From contig CANRAF010000003.1 of NCBI GenBank assembly GCA_947628535.1, positions 1 to 64,000 of the forward strand: DNA of 64,000 bases, read 5' to 3'. This stretch comes from an uncultured Bacilli bacterium (lineage in GTDB: Bacteria; Bacillota_I; Bacilli_A; RF39; UBA660). The translations under genes and the position numbers were made by a program. The notes beneath the pieces were generated by a model, which was given only the letters and a program-made list of their open reading frames with translations, was not told the origin of the DNA and made no database searches. Shown here piece by piece: positions 16,412 through 24,011 of this stretch (position 1 is its first letter; each line of letters begins with the position of its first letter).

Positions 16412-16780
16412 ATGGAAAAAGAAAGAACAACGCATGAAAATATGTACTATATAGCAGGAAGATCAGAAGGATTTTTTGATATTAGACTATCTACACTTGA
16501 AGATGCTGAACCAAGTGAAATCGAAAGTTATAATGAAGGACTTTTAGATGGAAAGGAAAAAAGAGAATCATTAGATAAAAAAGGTGAAGTAAAAAGAAGA
16601 ATAAATAAAATTCAATACATAAAAATGATGGCTAGAGATATGGCTTTAGGAAAACTTCGTTATAATATTACAAATACAATGCTTTCTGATGAAAATAAAG
16701 AAATTTTTGACATAGGTTTTGAAGAAGGAGAGCGTCAAGTTATTGATACTTTAAAACCAGCTAAAGTACAAAGAAGATAA
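16412..16780 (+). CDS. Unknown soluble helical protein between efp and spoIIIAH
   Basis: 122 residues, charged and mainly helical, with no signal or membrane helix. It contains two short repeats of the type AGRSEGFFDIR and YNEGLLDGKEKRE, and again FDIGFEEGERQVID near the C-terminus (G/E-x-G motifs in helices). No family recognised. ATG 16412 follows GGGAGG (16399-16404). It lies where the bulk of the spoIIIA operon sits in Bacillus, but nothing in it resembles SpoIIIAA-AG. A terminator follows. Confidence 0.6.
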   Translation: MEKERTTHENMYYIAGRSEGFFDIRLSTLEDAEPSEIESYNEGLLDGKEKRESLDKKGEVKRRINKIQYIKMMARDMALGKLRYNITNTMLSDENKEIFDIGFEEGERQVIDTLKPAKVQRR

Positions 16781-16809
16781 TAGATATTAAAATAAATATC
16801 TATTTTTTT
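16779..16809 (+). terminator. Rho-independent terminator
   Basis: TAGATATT (16781-16788) pairs with AATATCTA (16795-16802), followed by T7. Confidence 0.8.
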
Positions 16810-16836
16810 AATATTTAAAAAATAAAAGCATAGACT
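16809..16836 (+). promoter_or_regulatory. Sigma-E-like promoter before spoIIIAH
   Basis: TAATATT (16809-16815) fits the sigma-E -35 consensus KMATATW in all seven positions; CATAGACT (16829-16836) matches six of eight of CATACAHT. The ATA to CATA gap is 15 bases. The start point would fall almost on the ribosome site AGGAGG at 16842-16847, which is a weakness of the call. Confidence 0.4.
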
Positions 16837-16855
16837 TAATCAGGAGGAAAATATT

Positions 16856-17377
16856 ATGATAAATAAACAAGGTCTATGGTTTTTAACATTATTTAGTTTA
16901 ATTCTTGTCTTAAGTATTTACTATATTACGATGCCAAATGAAATTTTTCAAAGTGAAGAAGTAACTGAAAAAGCAGATGTCAAAAATGAAGATAACAAAG
17001 AAGAAAAAGATACAGAAGAAGTCAGCAGTCAAAACACAAGTTATGTTGAAACACTTAAAATAGAACTTGACTCAGAACGTTCTGAAATTCTTAATACACT
17101 TCAGGAAATATTAAATGACAAACAAAAAACTAGTGATGAAAAAAATCAGGCATATGAACAAATGAAAGAAATAAACAATTTAAAAGCAAGTGAAGAAAGA
17201 CTTTCTAGTAAAATCAAAGATGAATATTCACTTGATGCTTATGTAAAACAAGAAGATAATACTGTAGAAGTAGTAATAGATAGTAAAGATCATGATGTAA
17301 AACTTGCTAACAAAATAATGAGAACAATTCAATCAGAATTTGATGAAGCAATGAGTATATCGATAAAATTTTCCTAA
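16856..17377 (+). CDS. spoIIIAH: Stage III sporulation protein AH (SpoIIIAH)
   Basis: 173 residues. The N-terminus NKQGLWFLTLFSLILVLSIYYITMP closely follows Bacillus SpoIIIAH: a mother-cell membrane helix (about 6-24), then an acidic linker (35-60), and a C-terminal YscJ/FliF-like ring-building domain (about 65-173). In Bacillus it forms a ring with forespore SpoIIQ, making the feeding channel across the intermembrane space. It lies downstream of efp as in Bacillus, but alone: spoIIIAA to AG are not in this window. ATG 16856 follows AGGAGG at 16842-16847. Confidence 0.9.
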   Translation: MINKQGLWFLTLFSLILVLSIYYITMPNEIFQSEEVTEKADVKNEDNKEEKDTEEVSSQNTSYVETLKIELDSERSEILNTLQEILNDKQKTSDEKNQAYEQMKEINNLKASEERLSSKIKDEYSLDAYVKQEDNTVEVVIDSKDHDVKLANKIMRTIQSEFDEAMSISIKFS

Positions 17378-17401
17378 AACTAGGTTAGTTCCTCTCACAA
17401 A

Positions 17402-17423
17402 ATGAAAAAATCTTCATAAAATA
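17402..17423 (+). promoter_or_regulatory. Sigma-K-like promoter before gerE
   Basis: CATAAAATA at 17415-17423 matches the sigma-K -10 consensus CATAnnnTA exactly, with an AC dinucleotide at 17397-17398 giving a 16-base gap, as in known sigma-K promoters. The predicted start (about 17430) leaves a 30-base leader to the gerE ribosome site. Bacillus gerE is itself sigma-K dependent. Confidence 0.55.
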
Positions 17424-17469
17424 ATATGAATAATATAAAACCACCCAAGACTTGAAAGTGAGGGGAAAA

Positions 17470-17679
17470 ATGAAAGTAAAATCAATACTTACCAAAAGGG
17501 AAAGAGAAGTGTTTTTACTTCTAGTTAAAAATAAATCAACAAAAGATATAGCAGAAGAACTTGGAATTAGTGAAAAAACTGTTAGGAATCACATATCAAA
17601 TGTTATGCAAAAGCTAGGAGTTAAAGGAAGGGCTGCAGCAGTTGTAGAACTTCTAAAATTAAATGAAATAACACTTTAG
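17470..17679 (+). CDS. gerE: Sporulation transcription factor GerE
   Basis: 69 residues, a stand-alone LuxR-type helix-turn-helix (LTKREREVFLLLVKNKSTKD, then SEKTVRNHISNVMQKLGVKG). It is nearly collinear with the 74-residue Bacillus GerE, including the recognition helix TVRNHISNVMQKLGVKGR. GerE regulates late mother-cell genes such as coat genes after sigma-K activation. The frame opens at TTG 17452; ATG 17470 follows GAGGGG at 17461-17465. A neighbouring sigma-K-like promoter and gerM downstream support the call. Confidence 0.92.
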   Translation: MKVKSILTKREREVFLLLVKNKSTKDIAEELGISEKTVRNHISNVMQKLGVKGRAAAVVELLKLNEITL

Positions 17680-17706
17680 ACATGTTATAAAAAAACATGT
17701 CTTTTC
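17679..17706 (+). terminator. Rho-independent terminator of gerE
   Basis: GACATGTT (17679-17686) / AACATGTC (17694-17701) followed by T4; it overlaps the gerE stop. Confidence 0.75.
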
Positions 17707-17729
17707 ATATGCTTTTTATGAGGGATGTT

Positions 17730-18641
17730 ATGTTAAAAAAGAAAGCCTTTAATAGAATATTTATTACAACTATTATCTTTTTTATAGTTTTTACTTTATA
17801 TAGTTTAAAAGAAGTAGATAAAAAAGTAGAGGTAAAAACTAATAACGAAAAAAATGAAGAAGTAATTTATACATTAAATGATGACGATTACATATCTAAA
17901 ACAAGTGTTTATGTAAGTAAAGCACTTACTTTAGAAGATAAAATAAGAGAAAAATTAGAAATAATGGTATCTGAAAATAATAAAAATGCACTTCTTCCTA
18001 GTTATTTTAGACCAATTCTTCCAGAAAATACTAGGGTTTTAGATGTAACAGTAGAAGACTCTTTAGTAAAAATAAATTTTTCTAAAGAATTTATGGATGT
18101 TACAGAACTTCAATCAGAGAAAATGATTGAGGCTATAGTTTATACAATAACAGATGAAAATATACTGGGGATTGAGATATATGTAGAAGGTGCTATGCTT
18201 AAATATGTTCCTCATACTAAAAAAGCTCTTCCAACAATTCTAACAAAAGATATAGGGATTAACAAAACATATGAAATCTTTTCAAGTGATGACATTTCAA
18301 AAGTAGTTATGACATATTATGGTAGTGATGAAAATGATTTATATGAAGTACCAGTAACTAAATATGTAAACGATAATAGAGAAAAATTAGAGATAATATT
18401 TGACGAACTTAGTAAGGTTGTTTTAGATAAAAACCTAATAACTCTTTTGGAGGGGATAGAGATAAACGACTATAAAATAACAAATAAAAAAATTAGTGTA
18501 GATATAAGCTCAGAATTAAAAGAAGAAGAACAAAATTTAATATTTACATCACTTTTTAATAATTATGATACAGATCTAATAGAAATTTTAGTGAATGGTG
18601 AAAAAAAATATGAAAAAACTAAAAAAGATATTGAAAATTAA
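17730..18641 (+). CDS. gerM: GerM-type sporulation and germination protein
   Basis: 303 residues: N-terminal membrane anchor (about 8-27) and two GerM domains (about 50-165 and 190-300), the first with LEDKIREKLEIMVSENNKNA and VTVEDSLVKINFSKEF. In Bacillus, GerM is a mother-cell lipoprotein needed for engulfment and cortex formation, stabilising the SpoIIIAH-SpoIIQ complex, and it lies near gerE, as here. No lipobox Cys is seen, so this version is held by a helix. Start ATG 17730 with AGGGA just upstream; ATG 17718 is an alternative. Confidence 0.85.
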   Translation: MLKKKAFNRIFITTIIFFIVFTLYSLKEVDKKVEVKTNNEKNEEVIYTLNDDDYISKTSVYVSKALTLEDKIREKLEIMVSENNKNALLPSYFRPILPENTRVLDVTVEDSLVKINFSKEFMDVTELQSEKMIEAIVYTITDENILGIEIYVEGAMLKYVPHTKKALPTILTKDIGINKTYEIFSSDDISKVVMTYYGSDENDLYEVPVTKYVNDNREKLEIIFDELSKVVLDKNLITLLEGIEINDYKITNKKISVDISSELKEEEQNLIFTSLFNNYDTDLIEILVNGEKKYEKTKKDIEN

Positions 18642-18658
18642 ATAGATCTATTGTATAA
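18630..18658 (+). promoter_or_regulatory. tRNA promoter
   Basis: TTGAAA (18630-18635) and TATAAT (18653-18658) with a 17-base spacer, an excellent sigma-A match, overlapping the gerM end and reading into the two tRNAs. Confidence 0.75.
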
Positions 18659-18689
18659 TTAAGTAGCTATTAGTTTATAGCAAAAGTGT

Positions 18690-18766
18690 GTCCTGGTAGC
18701 TCAGCAGGATAGAGCAATGGCCTTCTAAGCCATCGGTCAGGGGTTCGAATCCCTTCCAGGACGCCA
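18690..18766 (+). tRNA. tRNA-Arg (TCT anticodon)
   Basis: 77 bases with encoded CCA. Acceptor GTCCTGG/CCAGGAC, D arm GCTC...GAGC, anticodon loop CTTCTAA with TCT at 18724-18726, T arm GGGGTTCGAATCCC. Reads AGA, the dominant Arg codon in this AT-rich genome. Confidence 0.97.
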
Positions 18767-18767
18767 C

Positions 18768-18844
18768 CGGGAAGTGGCTCAACTTGGCAGAGCACTTGGT
18801 TTGGGACCAAGGGGTTGCAGGTTCAAATCCTGTCTTCCCGACCA
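18768..18844 (+). tRNA. tRNA-Pro (TGG anticodon)
   Basis: 77 bases with encoded CCA. Acceptor CGGGAAG/CTTCCCG, anticodon stem CTTGG/CCAAG, loop TTTGGGA with TGG at 18802-18804, T arm CAGGTTCAAATCCTG. One base separates it from tRNA-Arg, so they form one transcript. Confidence 0.97.
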
Positions 18845-18855
18845 TTTTTAAATAT

Positions 18856-18880
18856 AACTTGATAAAATCAAGTTTTTTTA
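18856..18880 (+). terminator. Terminator of the tRNA pair
   Basis: AACTTGAT (18856-18863) / ATCAAGTT (18867-18874) followed by T6. Confidence 0.88.
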
Positions 18881-18892
18881 ATATAAGTAGGT

Positions 18893-19096
18893 GTTTTAGT
18901 ATGATAAATATGGTCTTGAAGAAGATCAAAAAATTGTAGTCATAAAATTGAATGCATTACAAGTGGTTATGAAAAAACTTTAGAATGTTATTATAAAAAA
19001 GAAGAAGATTATAAAAAGGTACAAATTATAATATTTATTTTTATTAAAGATGACGATAGGGAAGTTATAAAGTTTGAAAACTTTATAACATATTAA
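18893..19096 (+). pseudogene. Frameshifted gene remnant
   Basis: Two overlapping protein-like pieces lie in different frames: YDKYGLEEDQKIVVIKLNAL (from about 18899) and, one frame over, ITSGYEKTLECYYKKEEDYK continuing through FIKDDDREVIKFENFITY to TAA 19094-19096. A single base loss or gain near 18950 would join them into one small charged protein. Neither piece has a ribosome site. A hairpin (TAAAATA/TATTTTA, 19114-19130) with T7 follows, as after a gene. Not recognised. Confidence 0.35.
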
Positions 19097-19301
19097 AACA
19101 AAAGAAATGATAAAATAAGATATTTTATTGTTTTTTTATCTAAATTTAAGTAAAATAAGTAAACTTTTAAAAAATATTATCAAATTGTTTGCCAAATTTC
19201 TTTAAATATGATACTATCAAGATAGAAAAATATTGTAATTTTCATATTTTTGTGTTATAATACACAAAGAAAAAAAGGGGAAACCCTAAGGAGTGATAAT
19301 A
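19097..19301 (+). promoter_or_regulatory. Non-coding gap with terminator-like hairpin and promoter
   Basis: Besides the hairpin at 19114-19138, a sigma-A promoter TTGTAA (19233-19238) with TATAAT (19256-19261), 17 bases apart, precedes the repeat-protein gene. I see no gene in 19139-19232. Confidence 0.6.
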
Positions 19302-20741
19302 ATGAACGATAATTTTGAAGAAAAAAGAAATGAAATAGAATCATATTTATTAGAGTTAAAAAGCTTTGAAGATTTAAAAGAAAAATTAAATAATTTAGAT
19401 ACAGATAGTCTAAGATATGATAGAAGTATAAGTGCTGATGAATATAATAAAGTATTTGAGGCAGAAAAATTTCTTGAAAAAAATGTAAAATGGTATGAAA
19501 ATAAAATTGAAAAGGATTATTTCCGTTTAAAAGAATTATTTTTAAGTAGTAGTGATGAACTTCAAGAATTAATTAATAGACGTGATGATATTGCAAAAAG
19601 TATGATTACAGGCCCAAAAGTTCAAAATGTTGATTCTGGTAATCCTTTATCAAGTAGAGATAGTTCTGAAATTATACAATATGAAATGGATGCTTTAAAT
19701 AGAAAAATTGAAGCATTAGAAATGAATATTATAGATATTAAAAAACCATTATCGAAACTCGTTAATGAAGTTAAGTCTTTAAGATTTGAAGGTAAAGTAT
19801 TATCTAATCCTAATGGTTCAAAGTATAAAGAAGCAATGAATATGGTTGATAAGTATTCCGCTGTTGTTAATGAAGAAGAATATGAATTAACTATGGAAGA
19901 TGCTAAAAGAGTAATTGAGATTAATAATAAAGCAAAGAATAATGAACTTACTAATGAAGAACTAGCTTTAAGCAAAAAATATATAGAAGATTTGGCAAAT
20001 AAACTTGGAATTTCTGGGGAAGAATTACTTGAAAGAGCTAAAGGAATGGTAAATAGCAATAATTTAGATAATAGTAAAAAGGGAAATGACTCTAATCAAA
20101 TTGGAATTGATCCTGTAAAAACTGCAGCATTTTTATCAAAAACTGATGTTGCTGAGTTAAATGATGAAGAAAAAGATTATGTAGTAAAAGTATGTGGATT
20201 AAATAGTCCTAATGAACTTACTAATGAACATTTAGCATTTGCACAACAAAAACTTATTGAACCAAGAAAAAATGATAATAAAAACGATAATGACAATTCT
20301 AAATCTTCTAGTGATTTGGGACATAATACAGAAAAGATGGCAGACTTCTTAGCAAAAACAGATCCTGCAAATCTTACTCCTGAAGAAAAAGATTATGTAG
20401 TAAATACATGTGGGTTAAATAATCCTGGAGAGATAACTAAAGATACTTTAGCATCTGCTCAACAAAACTTATCATCAGCAGGAAATGAAAGACCTAAACG
20501 TGTCACAAAAATATCTACTGCCACTCAAAATTTAAAAGATAAAGCAGTAAATAAATTAAGAAGTATAGGAAATAAATCAAAAATAATTGCAAGTTTAGTG
20601 GCAATAGGTGTTGGAGTAGCAGCTCTTTTAACTGCAGGTGCTTCTCTTGGCCTTACTGTTCCAGCAACTGTTGCTATGGCAGGAGCTGGTGCATTAGGTG
20701 GTAGTGCTGTTAGTAATTTCAATAAAGGAAGATCTTTATAA
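19302..20741 (+). CDS. Unknown coiled-coil protein with internal repeats and a Gly/Ala-rich hydrophobic tail
   Basis: 479 residues. The N-terminal half (1-175) is charged coiled coil (EALEMNIIDIKKPLSKLVNE). The middle holds two about 45-residue repeats, DVAELNDEEKDYVVKVCGLN and DPANLTPEEKDYVVNTCGLN, each opening with FLxKTD and closing with a LAxAQQxL helix, plus a weaker earlier copy (NNELTNEELALSKKYIEDLA). The tail (about 425-470) is two hydrophobic Gly/Ala-rich segments, IASLVAIGVGVAALLTAGA and VPATVAMAGAGALGG, which could insert in membranes. No signal peptide. The opened frame starts at 19293, but ATG 19302 follows AAGGAG. Family not recognised. Confidence 0.6.
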   Translation: MNDNFEEKRNEIESYLLELKSFEDLKEKLNNLDTDSLRYDRSISADEYNKVFEAEKFLEKNVKWYENKIEKDYFRLKELFLSSSDELQELINRRDDIAKSMITGPKVQNVDSGNPLSSRDSSEIIQYEMDALNRKIEALEMNIIDIKKPLSKLVNEVKSLRFEGKVLSNPNGSKYKEAMNMVDKYSAVVNEEEYELTMEDAKRVIEINNKAKNNELTNEELALSKKYIEDLANKLGISGEELLERAKGMVNSNNLDNSKKGNDSNQIGIDPVKTAAFLSKTDVAELNDEEKDYVVKVCGLNSPNELTNEHLAFAQQKLIEPRKNDNKNDNDNSKSSSDLGHNTEKMADFLAKTDPANLTPEEKDYVVNTCGLNNPGEITKDTLASAQQNLSSAGNERPKRVTKISTATQNLKDKAVNKLRSIGNKSKIIASLVAIGVGVAALLTAGASLGLTVPATVAMAGAGALGGSAVSNFNKGRSL

Positions 20742-20778
20742 TAAATATAATAAGAAGGAATAAGAAAGGGGAAAAATT

Positions 20779-21039
20779 ATGACTTTTAAAAAATATGATT
20801 TAATAACATTTGAAGAAAATGATAAAGTGATGGTTCTCGCAGCTTTAGAACACGAGGGTAATGAATATGTATTCGTTAATGAAGTTCTTCCAGATGAATC
20901 AGATGTAACAGACTTGTACAAAATAATGGTTGTTCATTATGAAGATGGTACTCTTGAAAGAGTTAATGATCCAGAACTTTTAAAAGTACTTGGGCCTAAA
21001 TTTCAAGAAATACTAGAAAATGACCCAGAGTTTAACTAA
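20779..21039 (+). CDS. DUF1292 family small protein
   Basis: 86 residues, acidic, predicted beta-rich with LITFEENDKVMVLAALEHEG and YVFVNEVLPDESD typical of DUF1292 (YrzB-like) proteins common in Firmicutes; function unknown. In Bacillus the family sits beside yrrK/yrzL in RNA metabolism neighbourhoods, which is not the case here. ATG 20779 follows AAAGGGG at 20765-20771. It is 37 bases after the repeat-protein gene and may share its promoter. Confidence 0.8.
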   Translation: MTFKKYDLITFEENDKVMVLAALEHEGNEYVFVNEVLPDESDVTDLYKIMVVHYEDGTLERVNDPELLKVLGPKFQEILENDPEFN

Positions 21040-21049
21040 TAAAAATACT

Positions 21050-21078
21050 AAAATATGGGATTTGTTCCCATATTTTTT
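21050..21078 (+). terminator. Rho-independent terminator
   Basis: Perfect stem AAAATATGGGA (21050-21060) / TCCCATATTTT (21066-21076), T-rich tail. Its 3' arm runs into an extended -10 (TGTTATAAT, 21080-21088) for ftsY. Confidence 0.92.
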
Positions 21079-21104
21079 ATGTTATAATATATTTGGTGAT
21101 ATAA

Positions 21105-22085
21105 ATGGGAATATTTGATAGACTTAAAAAAAGTTTTAAAAAAGAAGAAGTAGTAGAGGATGCTAAACTTTATGATAAAGGACTTACTAAAACACGTGAT
21201 AATTTTGTATCAAAACTTGTTAATATTACAAATAAATATAGTAAAATAACAGAAGAGTTTTTTATGGAACTTGAAGAAATACTTATTATGGCTGATCTTG
21301 GAGTAAATACTGTTATGAAATTTATGGATAGACTTCGTGATAGAGTAAAAAAAGAACATATTGAGGACCCATCTATGCTTAAAGAAATAATAGTTGATGA
21401 GCTTTTCATAATTTATGTTAATAATGAAATAATAGTAAATAAAATAAACTATGCTAAAGAAGGACCAACAGTAATCTTATTTGTCGGAGTAAATGGTGTT
21501 GGAAAAACCACAACAATTGCTAAAATAGCCGCTAAAGAGATAAAAAAAGGTAAAAAAGTATTAATGGTTGGAGCAGATACTTTTAGGGCAGGGGCTGTTA
21601 AACAACTAAATGAATGGGCCGAAAAAACAGGATCTACATTTGTAGGTGATGAAAAACTAAAAGACCCAGCATCTGTTGTTTATGATGGACTTAAAAAGGC
21701 TAAAGAAGAAAATTTTGATATTGTTTTAATAGATACTGCAGGAAGACTTCAAAATAAAATAAATCTAATGAAAGAACTTGAAAAAATAAATAAAGTCATT
21801 GGTAATTTTATACCTGATGCCCCTCATGAAACTCTTTTAGTAATTGATGCAACAACTGGACAAAATGGTATTAGTCAAGCAAAAACTTTTAAAGAAGTTA
21901 CTAATATTACAGGAATAGTACTTACTAAACTAGATGGTACTGCTAAAGGAGGAATAGTTTTAGCAATTAAAGATGAAGTTAAAATACCTGTAAAATATGT
22001 AGGACTTGGAGAAAAAGAAGAAGATTTAAGTGTGTTTGATATTGAAAAATATATATATGGGTTATTTAAGGATATGATAAAATGA
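21105..22085 (+). CDS. ftsY: Signal recognition particle receptor FtsY
   Basis: 326 residues: short N-terminal A region, N domain helical bundle (about 20-105) and SRP-type GTPase G domain with GVNGVGKTTT (about 128-137), DTAGRLQ and TKLDGTAKGG (about 273-282). It docks ribosome-SRP complexes at the membrane for co-translational insertion. ATG 21105 is preceded by TTGGTGA at 21091-21097. It overlaps ylxM by four bases (ATGA). The SRP protein gene ffh, often next, is not here. Confidence 0.95.
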   Translation: MGIFDRLKKSFKKEEVVEDAKLYDKGLTKTRDNFVSKLVNITNKYSKITEEFFMELEEILIMADLGVNTVMKFMDRLRDRVKKEHIEDPSMLKEIIVDELFIIYVNNEIIVNKINYAKEGPTVILFVGVNGVGKTTTIAKIAAKEIKKGKKVLMVGADTFRAGAVKQLNEWAEKTGSTFVGDEKLKDPASVVYDGLKKAKEENFDIVLIDTAGRLQNKINLMKELEKINKVIGNFIPDAPHETLLVIDATTGQNGISQAKTFKEVTNITGIVLTKLDGTAKGGIVLAIKDEVKIPVKYVGLGEKEEDLSVFDIEKYIYGLFKDMIK

Positions 22086-22369
22086 AAAGAGAAGTGTATC
22101 TAACAATTTTATTTGACTATTATGAATCTTTATTAAGCGATAAAGATAAAGATTATTTTAAAGCTTATTACTTTGATAATTTATCTTTAGGAGAAATAGC
22201 TTTAAACTTAGATATTTCAAGAAATGCTGTTCATAAAAGATTAAAAAAAATAGAAGAGATTTTAGAAAATTATGAAGAAAAATTAAAACTTTTTGAAAAA
22301 GAGAAAAAAATTATGAGTTTAATTAGTGATGAAAAGTTAAAAGAAGACATTAAAAATATACTTAATTAA
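22082..22369 (+). CDS. ylxM: YlxM family SRP-associated helix-turn-helix protein
   Basis: 95 residues, all helical. Sigma-70 region 4-like helix-turn-helix (about 37-60, LSLGEIALNLDISRNAVHKR) and a helical tail. The UPF0122/YlxM family is encoded with ffh or ftsY and in streptococci binds SRP components. ATGA overlap with ftsY supports coupling. Confidence 0.9.
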   Translation: MKREVYLTILFDYYESLLSDKDKDYFKAYYFDNLSLGEIALNLDISRNAVHKRLKKIEEILENYEEKLKLFEKEKKIMSLISDEKLKEDIKNILN

Positions 22370-22381
22370 AGTCTTTTTTTT

Positions 22382-22409
22382 GTATAAATAGTAAAAATAG
22401 ACATAGTAT
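22382..22409 (+). promoter_or_regulatory. Sigma-E-like promoter before spoIVA
   Basis: GTATAAA (22382-22388) and CATAGTAT (22402-22409) with ATA to CATA distance of 15 bases, the same geometry as before spoIIIAH. Bacillus spoIVA is sigma-E dependent. Each box is only a partial consensus match. Confidence 0.4.
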
Positions 22410-22431
22410 TAAATTGAAAGAGAGTGATGCT

Positions 22432-23907
22432 ATGGATAAACAAGAGATAATCAAAAATATTGCCTATCGTACAGGGGGAGATATATATTTAGGAGTAGTA
22501 GGAGCGGTTAGAACAGGGAAATCTACATTTATCAAAAAAGTAGTTGAATCGCTTGTTGTTCCTAATATTGAAGATGAATATGAGAGAAAAAGAACTTTAG
22601 ATGAAATACCTCAATCAAGTGGCGGGAAAACTATTATGACAATTGAACCAAAATTTGTACCTAACAATGTTGCTAAAATAAAAATTGACGATATGACTTG
22701 CAATATGCGTTTAGTGGACTGTGTTGGGTATGTTATAGATGATGCCAAAGGTTATGAAGATGAAAATGGGCCAAGAATGGTAAAGACTCCTTGGTATCCA
22801 GATGAAATACCATTTATTGAAGCTGCAGAAATAGGAACAGAAAAAGTTATTAAAGATCATTCAACAATTGGTATTATCGTAACAACAGATGGTTCAATTG
22901 GAGAATTTGAAAGAAATGACTATGTAGATGCAGAGGAAAAAATAGTAGAGGAACTTGAATCTATTCATAAACCATTTATAATGGTGCTTAATACTACTAA
23001 ACCGGGTAGTACAGAGGTAGAAAGTTTAACTAGAGAACTTAATGATAAATACAAAGTCCCAGTACTTCCAATGGATGTTCTTAATATGAATGAAGTTGAA
23101 ATAACTAATATTTTGCGTGAGGCATTATATGAATTCCCTGTTATTGAAGTTGATGCTAAAATTCCTGAATGGATAGGAGTTTTAAAACCAAATCATTATG
23201 TTAAAAAAGCATATATTGAAAAAATAAAAGAAAGTGTTGTTGAAGTAGATAAACTTCGTGATGTAGATGGAATTATAAATCATTTTAGTGATTGTGAATA
23301 TATTAAACAAGCTTATATGTCAGAAGTTGATCCCAAAACAGGAGTTATTACTATAACTTTAGAGGCACCTGAAGAATTATTTGAACAAGTTTTAAATGAA
23401 ATGATTGATATAGATATTTCAAATAAGGCTAATTTACTTTCAATGTTTCAAGAATATAAAGAATCAAGACTTGAATATGAACAGTTTAAGACAGCCCTTA
23501 AAATGGTTAAAACAACAGGATATGGAGTTGCTAATCCAACTATAAATGATATGAAACTTGATAAACCTGAAGTTACTAAACAAGGAACAAGATATGGTAT
23601 TAAATTAAAAGCAACAGCTCCTTCAATTCATATGATTAGAGTAGATGTTGAATCTAGTTTTGAACCAATTATAGGAACTGAAGCTCAAAGTAAAGAATTA
23701 ATAGATCATCTTATGAAAGATAGTAAGGACGATCCAAATAGTGTTTGGTCTAGTGAAATCTTTGGTAGAAGTTTAGATACAATAGTTCAAGAAGGAATTC
23801 AATCAAAAATAGCAATGATGCCAGAAAATGTAAGATATAAATTCCAACAAACTATGTCAAAAGTAGTTAATAAAGGCTCAAATAATTTAATAGCAATAGT
23901 AATTTAA
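22432..23907 (+). CDS. spoIVA: Stage IV sporulation protein A (spore coat morphogenetic ATPase)
   Basis: 491 residues, the usual size. Very close to Bacillus SpoIVA from TGGDIYLGVVGAVRTGKSTF (P-loop GAVRTGKS, about 24-31), through KGYEDENGPRM and EIGTEKVIKDHSTIGIIVTT to the C-terminal NDLIAIVI-like end. SpoIVA hydrolyses ATP to polymerise irreversibly around the forespore as the basement layer of the coat; SpoVM, its 26-residue partner, was not found here. The frame opens at 22414 but ATG 22432 follows AAAGAGAG and matches the family N-terminus. Transcribed alone, with its own terminator. Confidence 0.97.
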   Translation: MDKQEIIKNIAYRTGGDIYLGVVGAVRTGKSTFIKKVVESLVVPNIEDEYERKRTLDEIPQSSGGKTIMTIEPKFVPNNVAKIKIDDMTCNMRLVDCVGYVIDDAKGYEDENGPRMVKTPWYPDEIPFIEAAEIGTEKVIKDHSTIGIIVTTDGSIGEFERNDYVDAEEKIVEELESIHKPFIMVLNTTKPGSTEVESLTRELNDKYKVPVLPMDVLNMNEVEITNILREALYEFPVIEVDAKIPEWIGVLKPNHYVKKAYIEKIKESVVEVDKLRDVDGIINHFSDCEYIKQAYMSEVDPKTGVITITLEAPEELFEQVLNEMIDIDISNKANLLSMFQEYKESRLEYEQFKTALKMVKTTGYGVANPTINDMKLDKPEVTKQGTRYGIKLKATAPSIHMIRVDVESSFEPIIGTEAQSKELIDHLMKDSKDDPNSVWSSEIFGRSLDTIVQEGIQSKIAMMPENVRYKFQQTMSKVVNKGSNNLIAIVI

Positions 23908-23922
23908 ACTATTGCTTTTTTT
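23892..23922 (+). terminator. Rho-independent terminator of spoIVA
   Basis: AGCAATAGT (23892-23900) / ACTATTGCT (23908-23916) and T7, spanning the stop codon. Confidence 0.9.
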
Positions 23923-23957
23923 ATATTAAAATATTTTGCTCATTTCATAAGTTTATC

Positions 23958-23986
23958 TTGCAAGTATTTTTGTAATATTGTATAAT
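23958..23986 (+). promoter_or_regulatory. Promoter of ftsAZ
   Basis: TTGCAA (23958-23963) and TATAAT (23981-23986), 17-base spacer. Confidence 0.7.
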
Positions 23987-24011
23987 TTTATTGAGGTTAA
24001 GAGGGATGCTT

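Noticed and set aside
18675-18929. Minus-strand open frame of 84 codons with GFEPATPWSQ-like sequence
   Set aside because: It is antisense to the tRNA-Arg and tRNA-Pro genes. Such frames are a known annotation artefact.
19622-20059. Minus-strand open frame of 145 codons
   Set aside because: Ser/Leu-rich shadow of the repeat protein gene, which has promoter, ribosome site and codon pattern on the plus strand.
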